DNA of 46,643 bases from an uncultured Collinsella sp. (GCA_937896835.1 CALBOJ010000127.1:1-46643), one strand, 5' to 3'. Positions 24,507 through 32,605 are shown, counted from the first letter of the stretch. Translations and numbers: made by a program. The notes: generated by a model from the sequence alone, not told the origin.

Positions 24507-26078
24507 ATGCGGTCGATTCTTCCCAAGGGGGAAAACAGGAAGCTCCACAGCATCGCGGCGCGCGCGATCGCCTGCGTTCTCGTCGCCCTGCTCGCGCTTC
24601 CCTTCGCGGGGTGCAGTGCGAGCCCGAACGCGACCGGTGGCACGGCGGGCTCTCAGGAATACACGGTGAGCGTCTCGCTTTCCGGCGGGTCAGGGCGCGC
24701 AAGCATCGCCTCACCCACCACAATTGTGAAGGATGGCGACACCTACACCGCGACCATCACCTGGTCGAGTTCGAACTACGACAAGATGACCGTCGACGGC
24801 GTGGACTACGCGCCCGTAAACGACGGCGGCAACTCCACGTTCGAGATACCCGTCACGCTCGACGAGGACATCGCCGTGTCGGCCGAGACCGTCGCCATGT
24901 CGACGCCGCACACCATCGACTACACGCTCCACTTCGACTCATCCACCATGAAGGAGAAATCGGGCGACGATGCAAGCGGCGGCTCCCCTGCGGGAACGGC
25001 TTCAAGCGCCGCGGCCGACTTCCACAACGCCGATTTGGGCTGCGGCTGGGAGCCGACGGGAGCGCTTCAGCTTGAATACGCCGAGCACTTCACTGTCGAC
25101 GAGTTCGAAGGCGGCCTGCGGCTTATCTGCGTTTCGAACGGGGAGCGCTTCCTCGTGGTGCCGCAAGATGCGAAGGTACCTGATGGGTTAAGCTCCGACA
25201 TCGCGGTCATAAGGCGCCCCGCCGACAAGGTGTACCTCGTGTCGTCGGCGACGATGTGCCTGGTCGACGCGCTCGATGCGAACGACAATATCTTAATGTC
25301 GGGCACGAAAGCCGACGATTGCTCGGTCGCGGGCTTCAAAAGCGCGCTCGGAAGTGGGGCGATCGCCTACGGCGGCAAGTACAGCGCGCCCGACTACGAG
25401 CGAATATCGGCCTCGGGCTGCACGCTCGCCATCGAGAACACCATGATCAACCACACGCCCGATGTGAAGGAAAAGCTGCAGAAGCTTGGGCTCGTCGTGC
25501 TCACCGAACAGTCGTCGAGCGAGCCCAAAGCACTCGGGCGCGTCGAGTGGATTAAGCTTTTCGGCGTCCTGTTCGACAAGGAAGACGAGGCCACGCACCT
25601 GTTCAACGAGCAGAAGGCCCGCGTCGAGCAAACGTCGGGGCTCGCGTCGTCAGGTAAAACCGTGGCGTATTTCTACATTAACTCGAACGGGGCCGCCGTC
25701 ACGCGGCGGGCGGGCGACTACGTGGCGCAGATGATCGAGCTTGCAGGCGGCAGCTACGCGCTCGATGACGCGCAGACGGCGTCGACGTCAGGTTCGTCAG
25801 TAACGCTCGAAATGGAGCGCTTCTACGCGACAGCGAAGGATGCCGACATCATCGTCTACAACGGCACCATCGACGAATCGGTTGCCACCTTGAACGACTT
25901 CGTAGGCAAAAACGCGCTATTGTCGCAGTTCAAAGCCGTGAAGAACGGCAACGTCTGGGTCACAAGCGCCGACATGTACCAGCAGATGACTTCTACCGCC
26001 GACATTATCGACGAGCTGCACGGGGCGTTCACCGGCGATGACGCGAGCGACTTCCATTATCTGAGGAAGCTCGGTTAG
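24507..26078 (+). CDS. ABC transporter substrate-binding lipoprotein (BtuF/FepB type) with extra N-terminal domain
   Basis: 523 residues, longer than usual for this class. ATG at 24507 follows the previous stop by four bases; no clear Shine-Dalgarno, so coupling is likely. Lipobox PFAGC (Cys36). Residues 47-150 form a domain like that of the preceding lipoprotein (SSNYDKMTVDGVDYAPV, FEIPVTLDEDIAVS). Residues 165 to the end resemble a helical-backbone class III binding protein: ALQLEYAEHFTV, GLVVLTEQSSSEPKALGRVEWIKLFGVLF and KNGNVWVTSADMYQQ. Such proteins deliver cobalamin, haem or siderophores to BtuC/FecCD permeases, and the next gene encodes one. Confidence 0.8.
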   Translation: MRSILPKGENRKLHSIAARAIACVLVALLALPFAGCSASPNATGGTAGSQEYTVSVSLSGGSGRASIASPTTIVKDGDTYTATITWSSSNYDKMTVDGVDYAPVNDGGNSTFEIPVTLDEDIAVSAETVAMSTPHTIDYTLHFDSSTMKEKSGDDASGGSPAGTASSAAADFHNADLGCGWEPTGALQLEYAEHFTVDEFEGGLRLICVSNGERFLVVPQDAKVPDGLSSDIAVIRRPADKVYLVSSATMCLVDALDANDNILMSGTKADDCSVAGFKSALGSGAIAYGGKYSAPDYERISASGCTLAIENTMINHTPDVKEKLQKLGLVVLTEQSSSEPKALGRVEWIKLFGVLFDKEDEATHLFNEQKARVEQTSGLASSGKTVAYFYINSNGAAVTRRAGDYVAQMIELAGGSYALDDAQTASTSGSSVTLEMERFYATAKDADIIVYNGTIDESVATLNDFVGKNALLSQFKAVKNGNVWVTSADMYQQMTSTADIIDELHGAFTGDDASDFHYLRKLG

Positions 26079-26082
26079 CGCC

Positions 26083-27123
26083 ATGAGAAGCCGGCTTTCC
26101 ATGGCATACGACGAATCGGGGCGCGCCGCGCGGTGTCGCGTCGTGACGGCGCTGCTCGCTGTTGCCCTCATCGTGCTCGTCGGGGCCAACCTGTGCATCG
26201 GGAGCGTGCTCGTGCCCGCAGACCACATCCCCGGCATCCTTTCGGGCGGCGCGGCCAATTCCATGGAAAGCCAGGTCATCTGGGAGATTCGCCTGCCGCG
26301 CGTGCTTTCAGCCGTGCTTCTCGGCGGGGCACTTTCGCTTTCCGGGTTCCTGCTGCAGACGTTTTTCAACAACCCCATCGCCGACCCGTTCATCTTGGGC
26401 GTCTCCTCGGGCGCAAAGTTCGTCGTCGCGCTTACGATGATCGTACTTCTAGGCGCGAACCAGGCCATGTCCTCGCCGGCCATGGTGGCCGCAGCGTTTC
26501 TGGGCTCGCTTATCACCATCGGCTTCGTGCTCCTCATCGCACGGCGCATAAGTTCCATGGCCATGCTCATCGTGGCGGGCGTCATGGTGGGATACATCTG
26601 CTCGGCGGCGACGAACTTCCTCATCGCCTTCGCCGACGACCAGTCCATCGTGAACCTGCACAACTGGTCTTTGGGTAGCTTCTCGGGTTCGAGCTGGGAC
26701 GACATCGCGATCATCGCGGTCGTGGTGATCACCGTGAGCGCATGCGTATTCGCGATATCGAAGCCCCTTTCCGCCTTCCAGCTGGGAGAAGCCTACGCGA
26801 AAAGCGTCGGCGTGAACGTCGCACGCTTCCGCGTGGTGCTCGTCCTTCTAGCGAGCATGCTCTCCGCCTGCGTGACCGCGTTCGCTGGTCCGGTGTCGTT
26901 CGTAGGCATCGCGGTTCCGCATCTCGTGAAGTCGGCGCTAAAGTCGTCGAAGCCCATCCGCGTGATTCCTGCGTGCTTCTTGGGAGGCGCCATCTTCTGC
27001 GCGGGCTGCGATTTGATCGCGCGCACGCTGTTCTCTCCCGTCGAGCTTTCCATCAGCGCCGTCACCGCCATCTTCGGCGCTCCGGTGGTTATCGCGCTCA
27101 TGTTGAAGAAGCGGGTGAGGTAG
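26083..27123 (+). CDS. BtuC/FecCD-family ABC transporter permease
   Basis: 346 residues with about nine or ten hydrophobic helices. Family features: IRLPRVLSAVLLGGALSLSG (about 60-80), NNPIADPFILGVSSGA, and AGPVSFVGIAVPHLVK near the cytoplasmic coupling region. ATG at 26083 is four bases after the binding-protein stop; a second ATG at 26101 is possible. Imports corrinoids, haem or ferric siderophores in known systems. The riboswitch upstream favours a corrinoid or a cobalt-tetrapyrrole. Confidence 0.9.
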   Translation: MRSRLSMAYDESGRAARCRVVTALLAVALIVLVGANLCIGSVLVPADHIPGILSGGAANSMESQVIWEIRLPRVLSAVLLGGALSLSGFLLQTFFNNPIADPFILGVSSGAKFVVALTMIVLLGANQAMSSPAMVAAAFLGSLITIGFVLLIARRISSMAMLIVAGVMVGYICSAATNFLIAFADDQSIVNLHNWSLGSFSGSSWDDIAIIAVVVITVSACVFAISKPLSAFQLGEAYAKSVGVNVARFRVVLVLLASMLSACVTAFAGPVSFVGIAVPHLVKSALKSSKPIRVIPACFLGGAIFCAGCDLIARTLFSPVELSISAVTAIFGAPVVIALMLKKRVR

Positions 27124-28392
27124 ATGGGGGAATTCGTGCCGCGGCCCAAAACGCTCGGAGGGGACATTCCATGCTTAGACAGTCCTGAGCTCGCACGAAA
27201 GCGCCAGAAGGCACTTTCGGCTCGTGCGGAACTGCGCGCGGAACGCCTCCTCCGAGCGGAGCCGAACCTCGAAACTACGGTCGAAACGCAGGCTGACGGA
27301 GCGCCGCTTTTCCACATAAGCGACCTGTCGGCGGGCTACGACAAGAAGGTCGTAGTCGAAGGCGTCGATCTGGAGGTTCGCGCGGGCGACGTCGTGGCGC
27401 TCATCGGGCCGAACGGCTCGGGCAAGTCGACCATCTTGAAAACCATCACACGCCATCTGGCACCGCTTGCCGGCGCGGTCGAGCTCGACGGGCGGGAGAT
27501 TTCCCGATGGAAGACGGCGGAGTTTGCAAGGAACCTTGCCGTTATGCTGACAGATCGCCCCCGGACCGAGCTCCTCACCTGCCGCGATGTCGTAGAGGCA
27601 GGAAGGCACCCCTACACCGGGCGAATGGGCACACTCTCGCCCGACGACCATAGTCGGGTCGACGAGGCCATGAAAACCGCACATGTGGAAGAGCTCGCCG
27701 AGCGCGACTTTATGCAGATAAGCGACGGGCAACGCCAGCGCGTCATGCTCGCACGCGCCATCGCGCAGGATCCGCGTGTGCTCGTGCTCGACGAGCCCAC
27801 GTCGTATCTCGATATCCGCTACCAGATCGACCTGCTGCGAATACTTCGCCACCTTGCGAAATCGCGGAATGTGGCTGTCATCATGTCCATCCACGAACTC
27901 GAGCTCGCGCAGAAAAGCGCCGACAAGGTGATTTGCGTGAAGGACGGCCGGGTCTTCCGCGCCGGCGCACCCGAGGACATATTCACGCGCGAGACGATTG
28001 GCGAGCTCTACGGCCTTCAGCATGGCACCTTCAACGAGCGCTTCGGCAGCGTGGAAATTGGGCGCCCGCACGGCGATGCGAACACGTTCGTCATCGCCGG
28101 CGCAGGTACGGGGTCGGCTGTGTTTCGCCAGCTCGTCCGGCAGGGCAAGGCGTTCTACGCGGGCGTTCTGCACGAAGGGGACATCGACTGCGAGCTCGCG
28201 CGCGACCTGGCGGCGGAATGCGTGGCCGAGCGCGCCTTCGAGCCGATCGGGGATAAAACCATAGCCCGCGCCAAAGAGCTCCTCGTCCACTGCGCGCGCC
28301 TTATTGTGTGCCCCGCCGCCTTCGGCACCATAAACGCCCGCAACGCAGAGCTCGTCGAGTTCGCACGCTCGCATGGTATCGAGGTCATGTGA
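27124..28392 (+). CDS. BtuD/FecE-like ABC ATPase with an additional C-terminal domain
   Basis: 422 residues; the ATG is contiguous with the permease stop. A charged N-terminal extension (1-60) precedes the ATPase domain: Walker A GPNGSGKS at 95-102, signature ISDGQRQRV at 199-207, Walker B VLVLDEPTSYLD near 219-230 and switch His in SIHELE. After residue 315 is an extra domain with a glycine-rich FVIAGAGTGSAVFRQLVRQG and GVLHEGDIDCELARDLA. From memory, some archaeal BtuD proteins carry a similar C-terminal domain of unknown function, which would support corrinoid uptake; a search is needed to confirm it. Last gene of the island. Confidence 0.85.
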   Translation: MGEFVPRPKTLGGDIPCLDSPELARKRQKALSARAELRAERLLRAEPNLETTVETQADGAPLFHISDLSAGYDKKVVVEGVDLEVRAGDVVALIGPNGSGKSTILKTITRHLAPLAGAVELDGREISRWKTAEFARNLAVMLTDRPRTELLTCRDVVEAGRHPYTGRMGTLSPDDHSRVDEAMKTAHVEELAERDFMQISDGQRQRVMLARAIAQDPRVLVLDEPTSYLDIRYQIDLLRILRHLAKSRNVAVIMSIHELELAQKSADKVICVKDGRVFRAGAPEDIFTRETIGELYGLQHGTFNERFGSVEIGRPHGDANTFVIAGAGTGSAVFRQLVRQGKAFYAGVLHEGDIDCELARDLAAECVAERAFEPIGDKTIARAKELLVHCARLIVCPAAFGTINARNAELVEFARSHGIEVM

Positions 28393-28460
28393 GCGTGCGA
28401 AGGCGCATCGGAGGATTCCCAATTGGAGTGGGAAGGATAAACTGGACTTTCTTTTAATGA

Positions 28461-28697
28461 TCCTCAGGCTACAGCTCCTACGCCGGCGAGGTCTACAAGG
28501 CGCCGGAGAACCTCGTAAACAGGAATTTCCACGCCGACGAGCCCAACCTGCTGTGGCTCACCGACATCACCGAGTTCAGACTCCCGGGCGGCGAGAAGGT
28601 CTACCTGAGCCCGGTCATCGACTGCTTCGACGGGATGCCCGTCGCCTGGTCGATCGGGCTGCACCCCGACAAGCGCCTCACGAACTCGAGCCTGCGC
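28461..28697 (+). pseudogene. IS3-family transposase (OrfB, integrase core) fragment
   Basis: From 28461 the frame reads GYSSYAGEVYKAPENLVNR, then WLTDITEFRLPGGEKVYLSPVIDCFDGMPVAWSIG and NSSLR before running into the antisense of tetR. The LWLTDIT and PVIDCFD segments are the catalytic-Asp regions of IS3/IS150 OrfB integrase cores. Both ends are missing and a stop precedes it, so it is dead. It borders the 3' end of tetR and marks the right edge of the island. The gap 28393-28460 holds only a weak TTCCCA/TGGGAA hairpin followed by TTTCTTTT (28445-28455), perhaps the terminator of the transporter operon. Confidence 0.8.
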
Positions 28698-29309
28698 CTA
28701 ATCCAAGCGAGATTCCAGACTCGATAGGCCATTGAGAGTCAGGTCGTTGGCGACCTCCGAGACGCGCTCGATAGGAACCGAGCCATCAGACAGGGCCCAC
28801 GTGCGATAGATACCGATAATACCCGACAGCAAGAACGCCAGATAGTAGTCGAACATCTCGTCCTTGAGACCTTGGGGCAGCAGATCGCGCTCGGCAATCT
28901 CGTGTTCGAGCGGCGCACGAAGACGAGCCATAAAATCATCGAGCGGAATGTTCTCGATCAGCTGACGATTGAGCACCAAGTTGTTGCATAGTGCCTCGTT
29001 AACGGTTTTAAAGAAGGTCGCCGCCGCGCCCAGGGCGCGCTCGTTGGTGTCGCCGTCCATGGAGGCAAGCGTTTTCTCAACCGAGTCGACAATCATCTCC
29101 ACCACATCGACGGCAATGGCATCGAGCAAGCCATCAACCGTACCAAAGTGAACGTAAAAGGTCTTGCGGTCGACATTGGCCTCGCGCGCGATGGCACTCA
29201 CCGTAATGTCTGCCAGCGGCTTTTCCATGAGCAGGCGCTCGAAAGCGGAAAGGATGGCATTGCGGCTGCGAACGATGCGGCGATCAAGACGCGGTTTGCT
29301 GGTGTCCAT
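28698..29309 (-). CDS. TetR-family transcriptional regulator
   Basis: 203 residues. ATG at 29309 with AAGGGA upstream; the nine-codon longer version lacks a ribosome-binding site. N-terminal helix-turn-helix: ILSAFERLLMEKPLADITVSAIAREANVDRKTFYVHFG, with the recognition helix in the last 15 of these residues. The C-terminal half is helical and resembles TetR_C-type ligand domains. It ends exactly at the IS3 fragment and would converge on the efflux permease gene without the island, so it may regulate the efflux operon. A 7-bp inverted repeat in its promoter region (29353-29376) is a candidate autoregulatory operator. Confidence 0.88.
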   Translation of the reverse strand: MDTSKPRLDRRIVRSRNAILSAFERLLMEKPLADITVSAIAREANVDRKTFYVHFGTVDGLLDAIAVDVVEMIVDSVEKTLASMDGDTNERALGAAATFFKTVNEALCNNLVLNRQLIENIPLDDFMARLRAPLEHEIAERDLLPQGLKDEMFDYYLAFLLSGIIGIYRTWALSDGSVPIERVSEVANDLTLNGLSSLESRLD

Positions 29310-29352
29310 AGACGTGTCCCTTCGATATGCGGGCATTCATCAACAGATGAGA

Positions 29353-29376
29353 GATAATCTACGTAAGAGGATTATC
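29353..29376. promoter_or_regulatory. Candidate TetR operator
   Basis: GATAATC and GATTATC form a perfect inverted repeat with a 10-bp spacer that itself contains TACGTA. It lies 43-67 bases upstream of the tetR start, where an autoregulatory operator is expected. Confidence 0.45.
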
Positions 29377-29425
29377 CCCCATACAGCACAAATATGCCCC
29401 GCATCATGAAGAACGCACGACTGTC

Positions 29426-30733
29426 CTACTGCGACTTAGGGTGCTTCTTCTTATTGAGTGCCGACGGAGATACGCGGATACCGTCGCCCGTCTGTCGCAC
29501 ATAGGCTTTATGAGCCGGCTTAGCGGTCCCAGAAGCCTTCTGAGCGTGCTTCCTGGGATCAACGGTAACAGCATTCGTGGGGTGCGGCTTAGTGGGCGCA
29601 GAGGGCGTCTGAGGCGCGCGGCCGAGCTTGCGCATCACGCGATCCCAGCGCGCATGGATACTCTCGTTGTGGGCGCTCTTAAGGCCCAGCAGGGGCGCAG
29701 CCAAAATGGTCGGCGCGATAAACGTAATGAGACGCCACAGCAGATAGCCGGCGGTCGAAGCCGACCCAAAGAAATGACCCAAGAACAAAGCAAAGCCGCC
29801 CTCAGCGCCACCAGTTCCACCGGGCAAGGGAACCGCAGAGCTCAGCAGCTGGACAAAGGCGCTCGCGGCCATGACCGAGAAAAAGTCGACCTCGTGGTGG
29901 CCAAAGGCGAGCATCAGAAAATACGGCACCAGATAGAAAAACGCGAGCTGCAGCATGGTGATAAACACGGTGAGCAGCATGGAAGAAAAATGTCCGGCCG
30001 AAAGCTTGAACTTCTCGGAGAAGGAGTAGATCTCGCCATCGACAAACGAGCGCCATCCATCGATCTTAGTGGCCGAGACACCTATGCGCTCGAGCCAATT
30101 GATGATGCAATGGGCGACGCGCGTGACGGTCTTAGGCATGAGCGCGACGGCGAAGATGCCGAGCAGGATGCAGCAGTGACCGCCAAAACTAAAGACGCAC
30201 AGCAGCGTCATGTCGCCATAGCGCTCGGCAAAAAACGGCATGCGAGCAAGCAATAGGATAGCGCCCCAGGCAACTAGGCCAAACTGATACACAATAAATC
30301 GGGTGAACTGCGTGGCACCCGCTTCGCCCACGTTTTGGCCCGCTTTGGTCAGGCGGTAGATCTGGGCAGGCGTAGAGCCCATCATCATGGGCGTCAGGTT
30401 GCCAAAGAAGATGCCACTCGCCTCGACCGAGATCAGGTCGCGAATGCCGACGGGTGAATTGGGGTCGAGCCAGACGGCGATCGCATAGGCCACAATGCCA
30501 AAGAACAGATACATGAACATGCAAAGACACGCGACAACGAGCCAGGGCGCCTGGACGCTCGACATAGCAGCCCAGAACTGCCCCATCTGCCCGGTTACCA
30601 CCAGATAGACGATATAACCCACCAGCACAACGCCGATAAAGATTGCGCCGCGGCGTGCGCTCTTATTGTCATCGCCGCCCGAGGCCTCAACCTCGACCTG
30701 GGGCTTGGACGTATGCTGAGAGGACTCCGTCAT
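29426..30733 (-). CDS. LPG synthase transmembrane / flippase-type membrane protein
   Basis: 435 residues. ATG at 30733 with AGAAGGAG upstream, shorter than the longest frame. A charged N-terminus, eight or so hydrophobic segments, and a basic, Pro/Thr/Lys-rich C-terminal tail of about 80 residues. The segments SVEASGIFFGNLTPMMMGSTPAQ and SSAVPLPGGTGGAEGGF are conserved in the UPF0104/MprF-like flippase family. Members flip or process aminoacylated or glycosylated lipids in the cytoplasmic membrane. There is no C-terminal aminoacyltransferase domain, so it is not full-length MprF. Confidence 0.8.
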   Translation of the reverse strand: MTESSQHTSKPQVEVEASGGDDNKSARRGAIFIGVVLVGYIVYLVVTGQMGQFWAAMSSVQAPWLVVACLCMFMYLFFGIVAYAIAVWLDPNSPVGIRDLISVEASGIFFGNLTPMMMGSTPAQIYRLTKAGQNVGEAGATQFTRFIVYQFGLVAWGAILLLARMPFFAERYGDMTLLCVFSFGGHCCILLGIFAVALMPKTVTRVAHCIINWLERIGVSATKIDGWRSFVDGEIYSFSEKFKLSAGHFSSMLLTVFITMLQLAFFYLVPYFLMLAFGHHEVDFFSVMAASAFVQLLSSAVPLPGGTGGAEGGFALFLGHFFGSASTAGYLLWRLITFIAPTILAAPLLGLKSAHNESIHARWDRVMRKLGRAPQTPSAPTKPHPTNAVTVDPRKHAQKASGTAKPAHKAYVRQTGDGIRVSPSALNKKKHPKSQ

Positions 30734-30841
30734 GAGACTCCTTCTAACAGTCAAAATATCTTGGTTATTGTACCCGTAAGGGCCATAAGCAGAACGCAAA
30801 GCTCTTGTTCAAACGGGAATGACAGACAGTTGTTTGATAAT

Positions 30842-30871
30842 AAAAAACCCGGTCTTCCGTGGAAGACCGGG
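30842..30871 (-). terminator. Rho-independent terminator of the tRNA-Glu transcript
   Basis: On the minus strand an 11-bp stem (CCCGGTCTTCC / GGAAGACCGGG) with a tight loop is followed by TTTTTT. It lies 11 bases downstream of the second tRNA in the leftward transcript. Confidence 0.9.
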
Positions 30872-30882
30872 TATCAGATGCG

Positions 30883-30959
30883 TGGTAGCCCGTACCAGAT
30901 TCGAACTGGTGATCTCCGCCTTGAGAGGGCGGCGTCCTAAACCGCTAGACGAACGGGCC
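30883..30959 (-). tRNA. tRNA-Glu (CTC), distal copy
   Basis: The minus strand folds as a complete cloverleaf: acceptor GGCCCGT/ACGGGCT, anticodon arm CCGCC-CTCTCAA-GGCGG with anticodon CTC (glutamate), T arm with GGTTCGAATC-type loop sequence, and an encoded CCA. Identical to the copy at 30982-31058. Confidence 0.95.
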
Positions 30960-30981
30960 ATAAGCCTCAGCAGAAAAGAAG

Positions 30982-31058
30982 TGGTAGCCCGTACCAGATT
31001 CGAACTGGTGATCTCCGCCTTGAGAGGGCGGCGTCCTAAACCGCTAGACGAACGGGCC
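30982..31058 (-). tRNA. tRNA-Glu (CTC), proximal copy
   Basis: Same 77-base sequence as the neighbouring copy, including CCA and anticodon CTC, 22 bases away. Both are read leftward from the promoter at 31093-31121. Confidence 0.95.
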
Positions 31059-31092
31059 ACATGACATCTGCACTGCCGTGCTGCGAGGAAAT

Positions 31093-31121
31093 ATATTACG
31101 GGACAAAAAACGCAAGCGCAA
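31093..31121 (-). promoter_or_regulatory. Promoter of the tandem tRNA-Glu genes
   Basis: On the minus strand TTGCGC (31116-31121), a 17-bp spacer and TAATAT (31093-31098) precede the first tRNA by about 34 bases. The AT-rich spacing fits a stable-RNA promoter. Confidence 0.65.
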
Positions 31122-31180
31122 GAAGAAATTCCAAATTGCCGAAATTTTGTCGCGAGGTTATGGAACGCGCAGGTCAACAA

Positions 31181-31215
31181 GGTAGCTAATTTGGGACGGG
31201 GCTATTTTAGCTACC
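31181..31215 (-). terminator. Hairpin at the end of the CCA-adding enzyme gene
   Basis: GGTAGCTAA (31181-31189) is complementary to TTAGCTACC (31207-31215), overlapping the stop codon of the gene. On the minus strand it is followed by TTGTTG, a poor T-run, so termination is likely but not certain. Confidence 0.5.
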
Positions 31216-32605
31216 CTAGGTGGAGATGAGTCAGGAGGGCTTCGCGGTTGTTGGGGATGTTGTCCTCGATCACGGCGTCGAGGGCGGCGTTGAGAAGCTG
31301 CCCCAGCTCCGGCCCCGGCTTGACGCCGGCGCGGATCAGATCGCCACCATTGATGGCAAGCATCTTGAGTGTATAGGGCTCCCCCGCCTGCAGCAGATCG
31401 TGGGCGAGCGTACGCATCTCCTCGATCGTCTCGACGTAATAGAAGCACGAGGGCGCCTTGCCGAGCGTGTCGGCACGCTTAAGGTCCATGAGCTCGTCCA
31501 TCAGACGCGGCGTATCGACGCCCTCGCCCGAAAGCGCGCGCATCATATTGAGCAGGCAGGAGCGCTCGGGGCGCAGCGGCTTGTCATGGTATTTGATCAG
31601 CAGGCACACATCGCGCACCAAATCGTGCGAGAGCGCCAGGCGATCCATGATGACACGCGCCTTCTTGGCGCCGAGCTCGGGATGACCGTAGAAGTGGCCG
31701 CTGCCGTCGTGATCGACCGTAAAGCACTCGGGTTTGGAAACGTCGTGCAAAAACGCCGCCCACATAAGGCTCGACGAGGGCGCGACGCCGTCGCACAGCG
31801 CCAGCTCCCCTGCCACCGTCAGCACGCGGGCGATATGCTCGTAGACGTTAAACGCATGATAGACGCTGCGTTGATCAAACCCGCGAGCGGACGCGAGCTC
31901 GGGCACGGCGGCGCAAACAAGCTCGGGGTAGCGCAGCATCGCGTCCCCCCCATGGCCGGTCGAAAGGATACCCTCGAGCTCAATGCCCACGCGCTCGCGC
32001 GCCACAGCATCGAGCAGCGGCGCGCACTCGGCAAGCGCCTGTTTAGTCTTAGGCTCGATCATAAAATCCAGACGGCAGGCAAAACGCACCGCGCGCAGCA
32101 TGCGAAGCGCGTCCTCGTTAAAACGACGCTTGGGATCTCCAACGGCGCGGATGAGCTTGCGGTCTAGGTCGCCCTGACCATCGTAGCGGTCGACAAGACC
32201 ACGCTCGGGATGCCAGGCCATAGCGTTAACGGTAAAGTCACGACGCGCCAGATCGTCCTCAAGCGACGCTGCACGCTCCACACTCTGGGGATGGCGGCCG
32301 TCGGTGTAAAAGCCGTCTAGGCGGTAGGTGGTGACCTCAATGCGCTCATCATCGCAAATAGCCGTGATGCCGCCAAATTTTATGCCCGACTCAACCACGG
32401 CAATATCCGCCGCTTCGAGCGCCTCTTTGGACTCCTGCCACAGGCCGCTGCAGCACATGTCAACATCGTGGCTGGGGCATCCCATCAGGGCATCACGTAC
32501 CCAACCGCCCACGTACCAAGCCTCAAGACCAGCCGCCTCAAGCGCGCGCAGGACGCGCAGGGACGCATCGGACGGTTGCGTACCGTTGAGCGAAACATTG
32601 CACAT
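31211..32605 (-). CDS. cca: CCA tRNA nucleotidyltransferase with HD domain
   Basis: 464 residues. ATG at 32605 with AGGAGG nine bases upstream. N-terminal nucleotidyltransferase head: WYVGGWVRDALMG then HDVDMCCSG with the catalytic DxD; RRDFTVNAMAWH; a PolyA_pol RNA-binding part; and an HD-domain region with FLHDVSKPECF and HPELGAKKA. Adds or repairs the 3' CCA of tRNAs without a template. The HD domain in such enzymes has phosphohydrolase activity. It flanks two tRNA genes that already encode CCA, so here it would serve in repair and for other tRNAs. Confidence 0.93.
   Translation of the reverse strand: MCNVSLNGTQPSDASLRVLRALEAAGLEAWYVGGWVRDALMGCPSHDVDMCCSGLWQESKEALEAADIAVVESGIKFGGITAICDDERIEVTTYRLDGFYTDGRHPQSVERAASLEDDLARRDFTVNAMAWHPERGLVDRYDGQGDLDRKLIRAVGDPKRRFNEDALRMLRAVRFACRLDFMIEPKTKQALAECAPLLDAVARERVGIELEGILSTGHGGDAMLRYPELVCAAVPELASARGFDQRSVYHAFNVYEHIARVLTVAGELALCDGVAPSSSLMWAAFLHDVSKPECFTVDHDGSGHFYGHPELGAKKARVIMDRLALSHDLVRDVCLLIKYHDKPLRPERSCLLNMMRALSGEGVDTPRLMDELMDLKRADTLGKAPSCFYYVETIEEMRTLAHDLLQAGEPYTLKMLAINGGDLIRAGVKPGPELGQLLNAALDAVIEDNIPNNREALLTHLHLG

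Larger units (their letters stand above)
5898..28697. mobile_element. Probable acquired cobalamin-biosynthesis island
   Basis: The block holds 22 corrinoid-related genes, is visibly richer in GC (frequent GCGCGC runs) than both flanks, uses many GTG/TTG starts, and is bordered by decayed transposase fragments: IS21 IstA-like on the left, IS3 OrfB-like on the right. It lies between two convergent genes, the efflux permease and tetR, so it disrupts no host gene. No integrase, att site or target-site duplication is visible. Its boundaries are the remnant edges, so the true ends could differ by some tens of bases. Confidence 0.65.
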
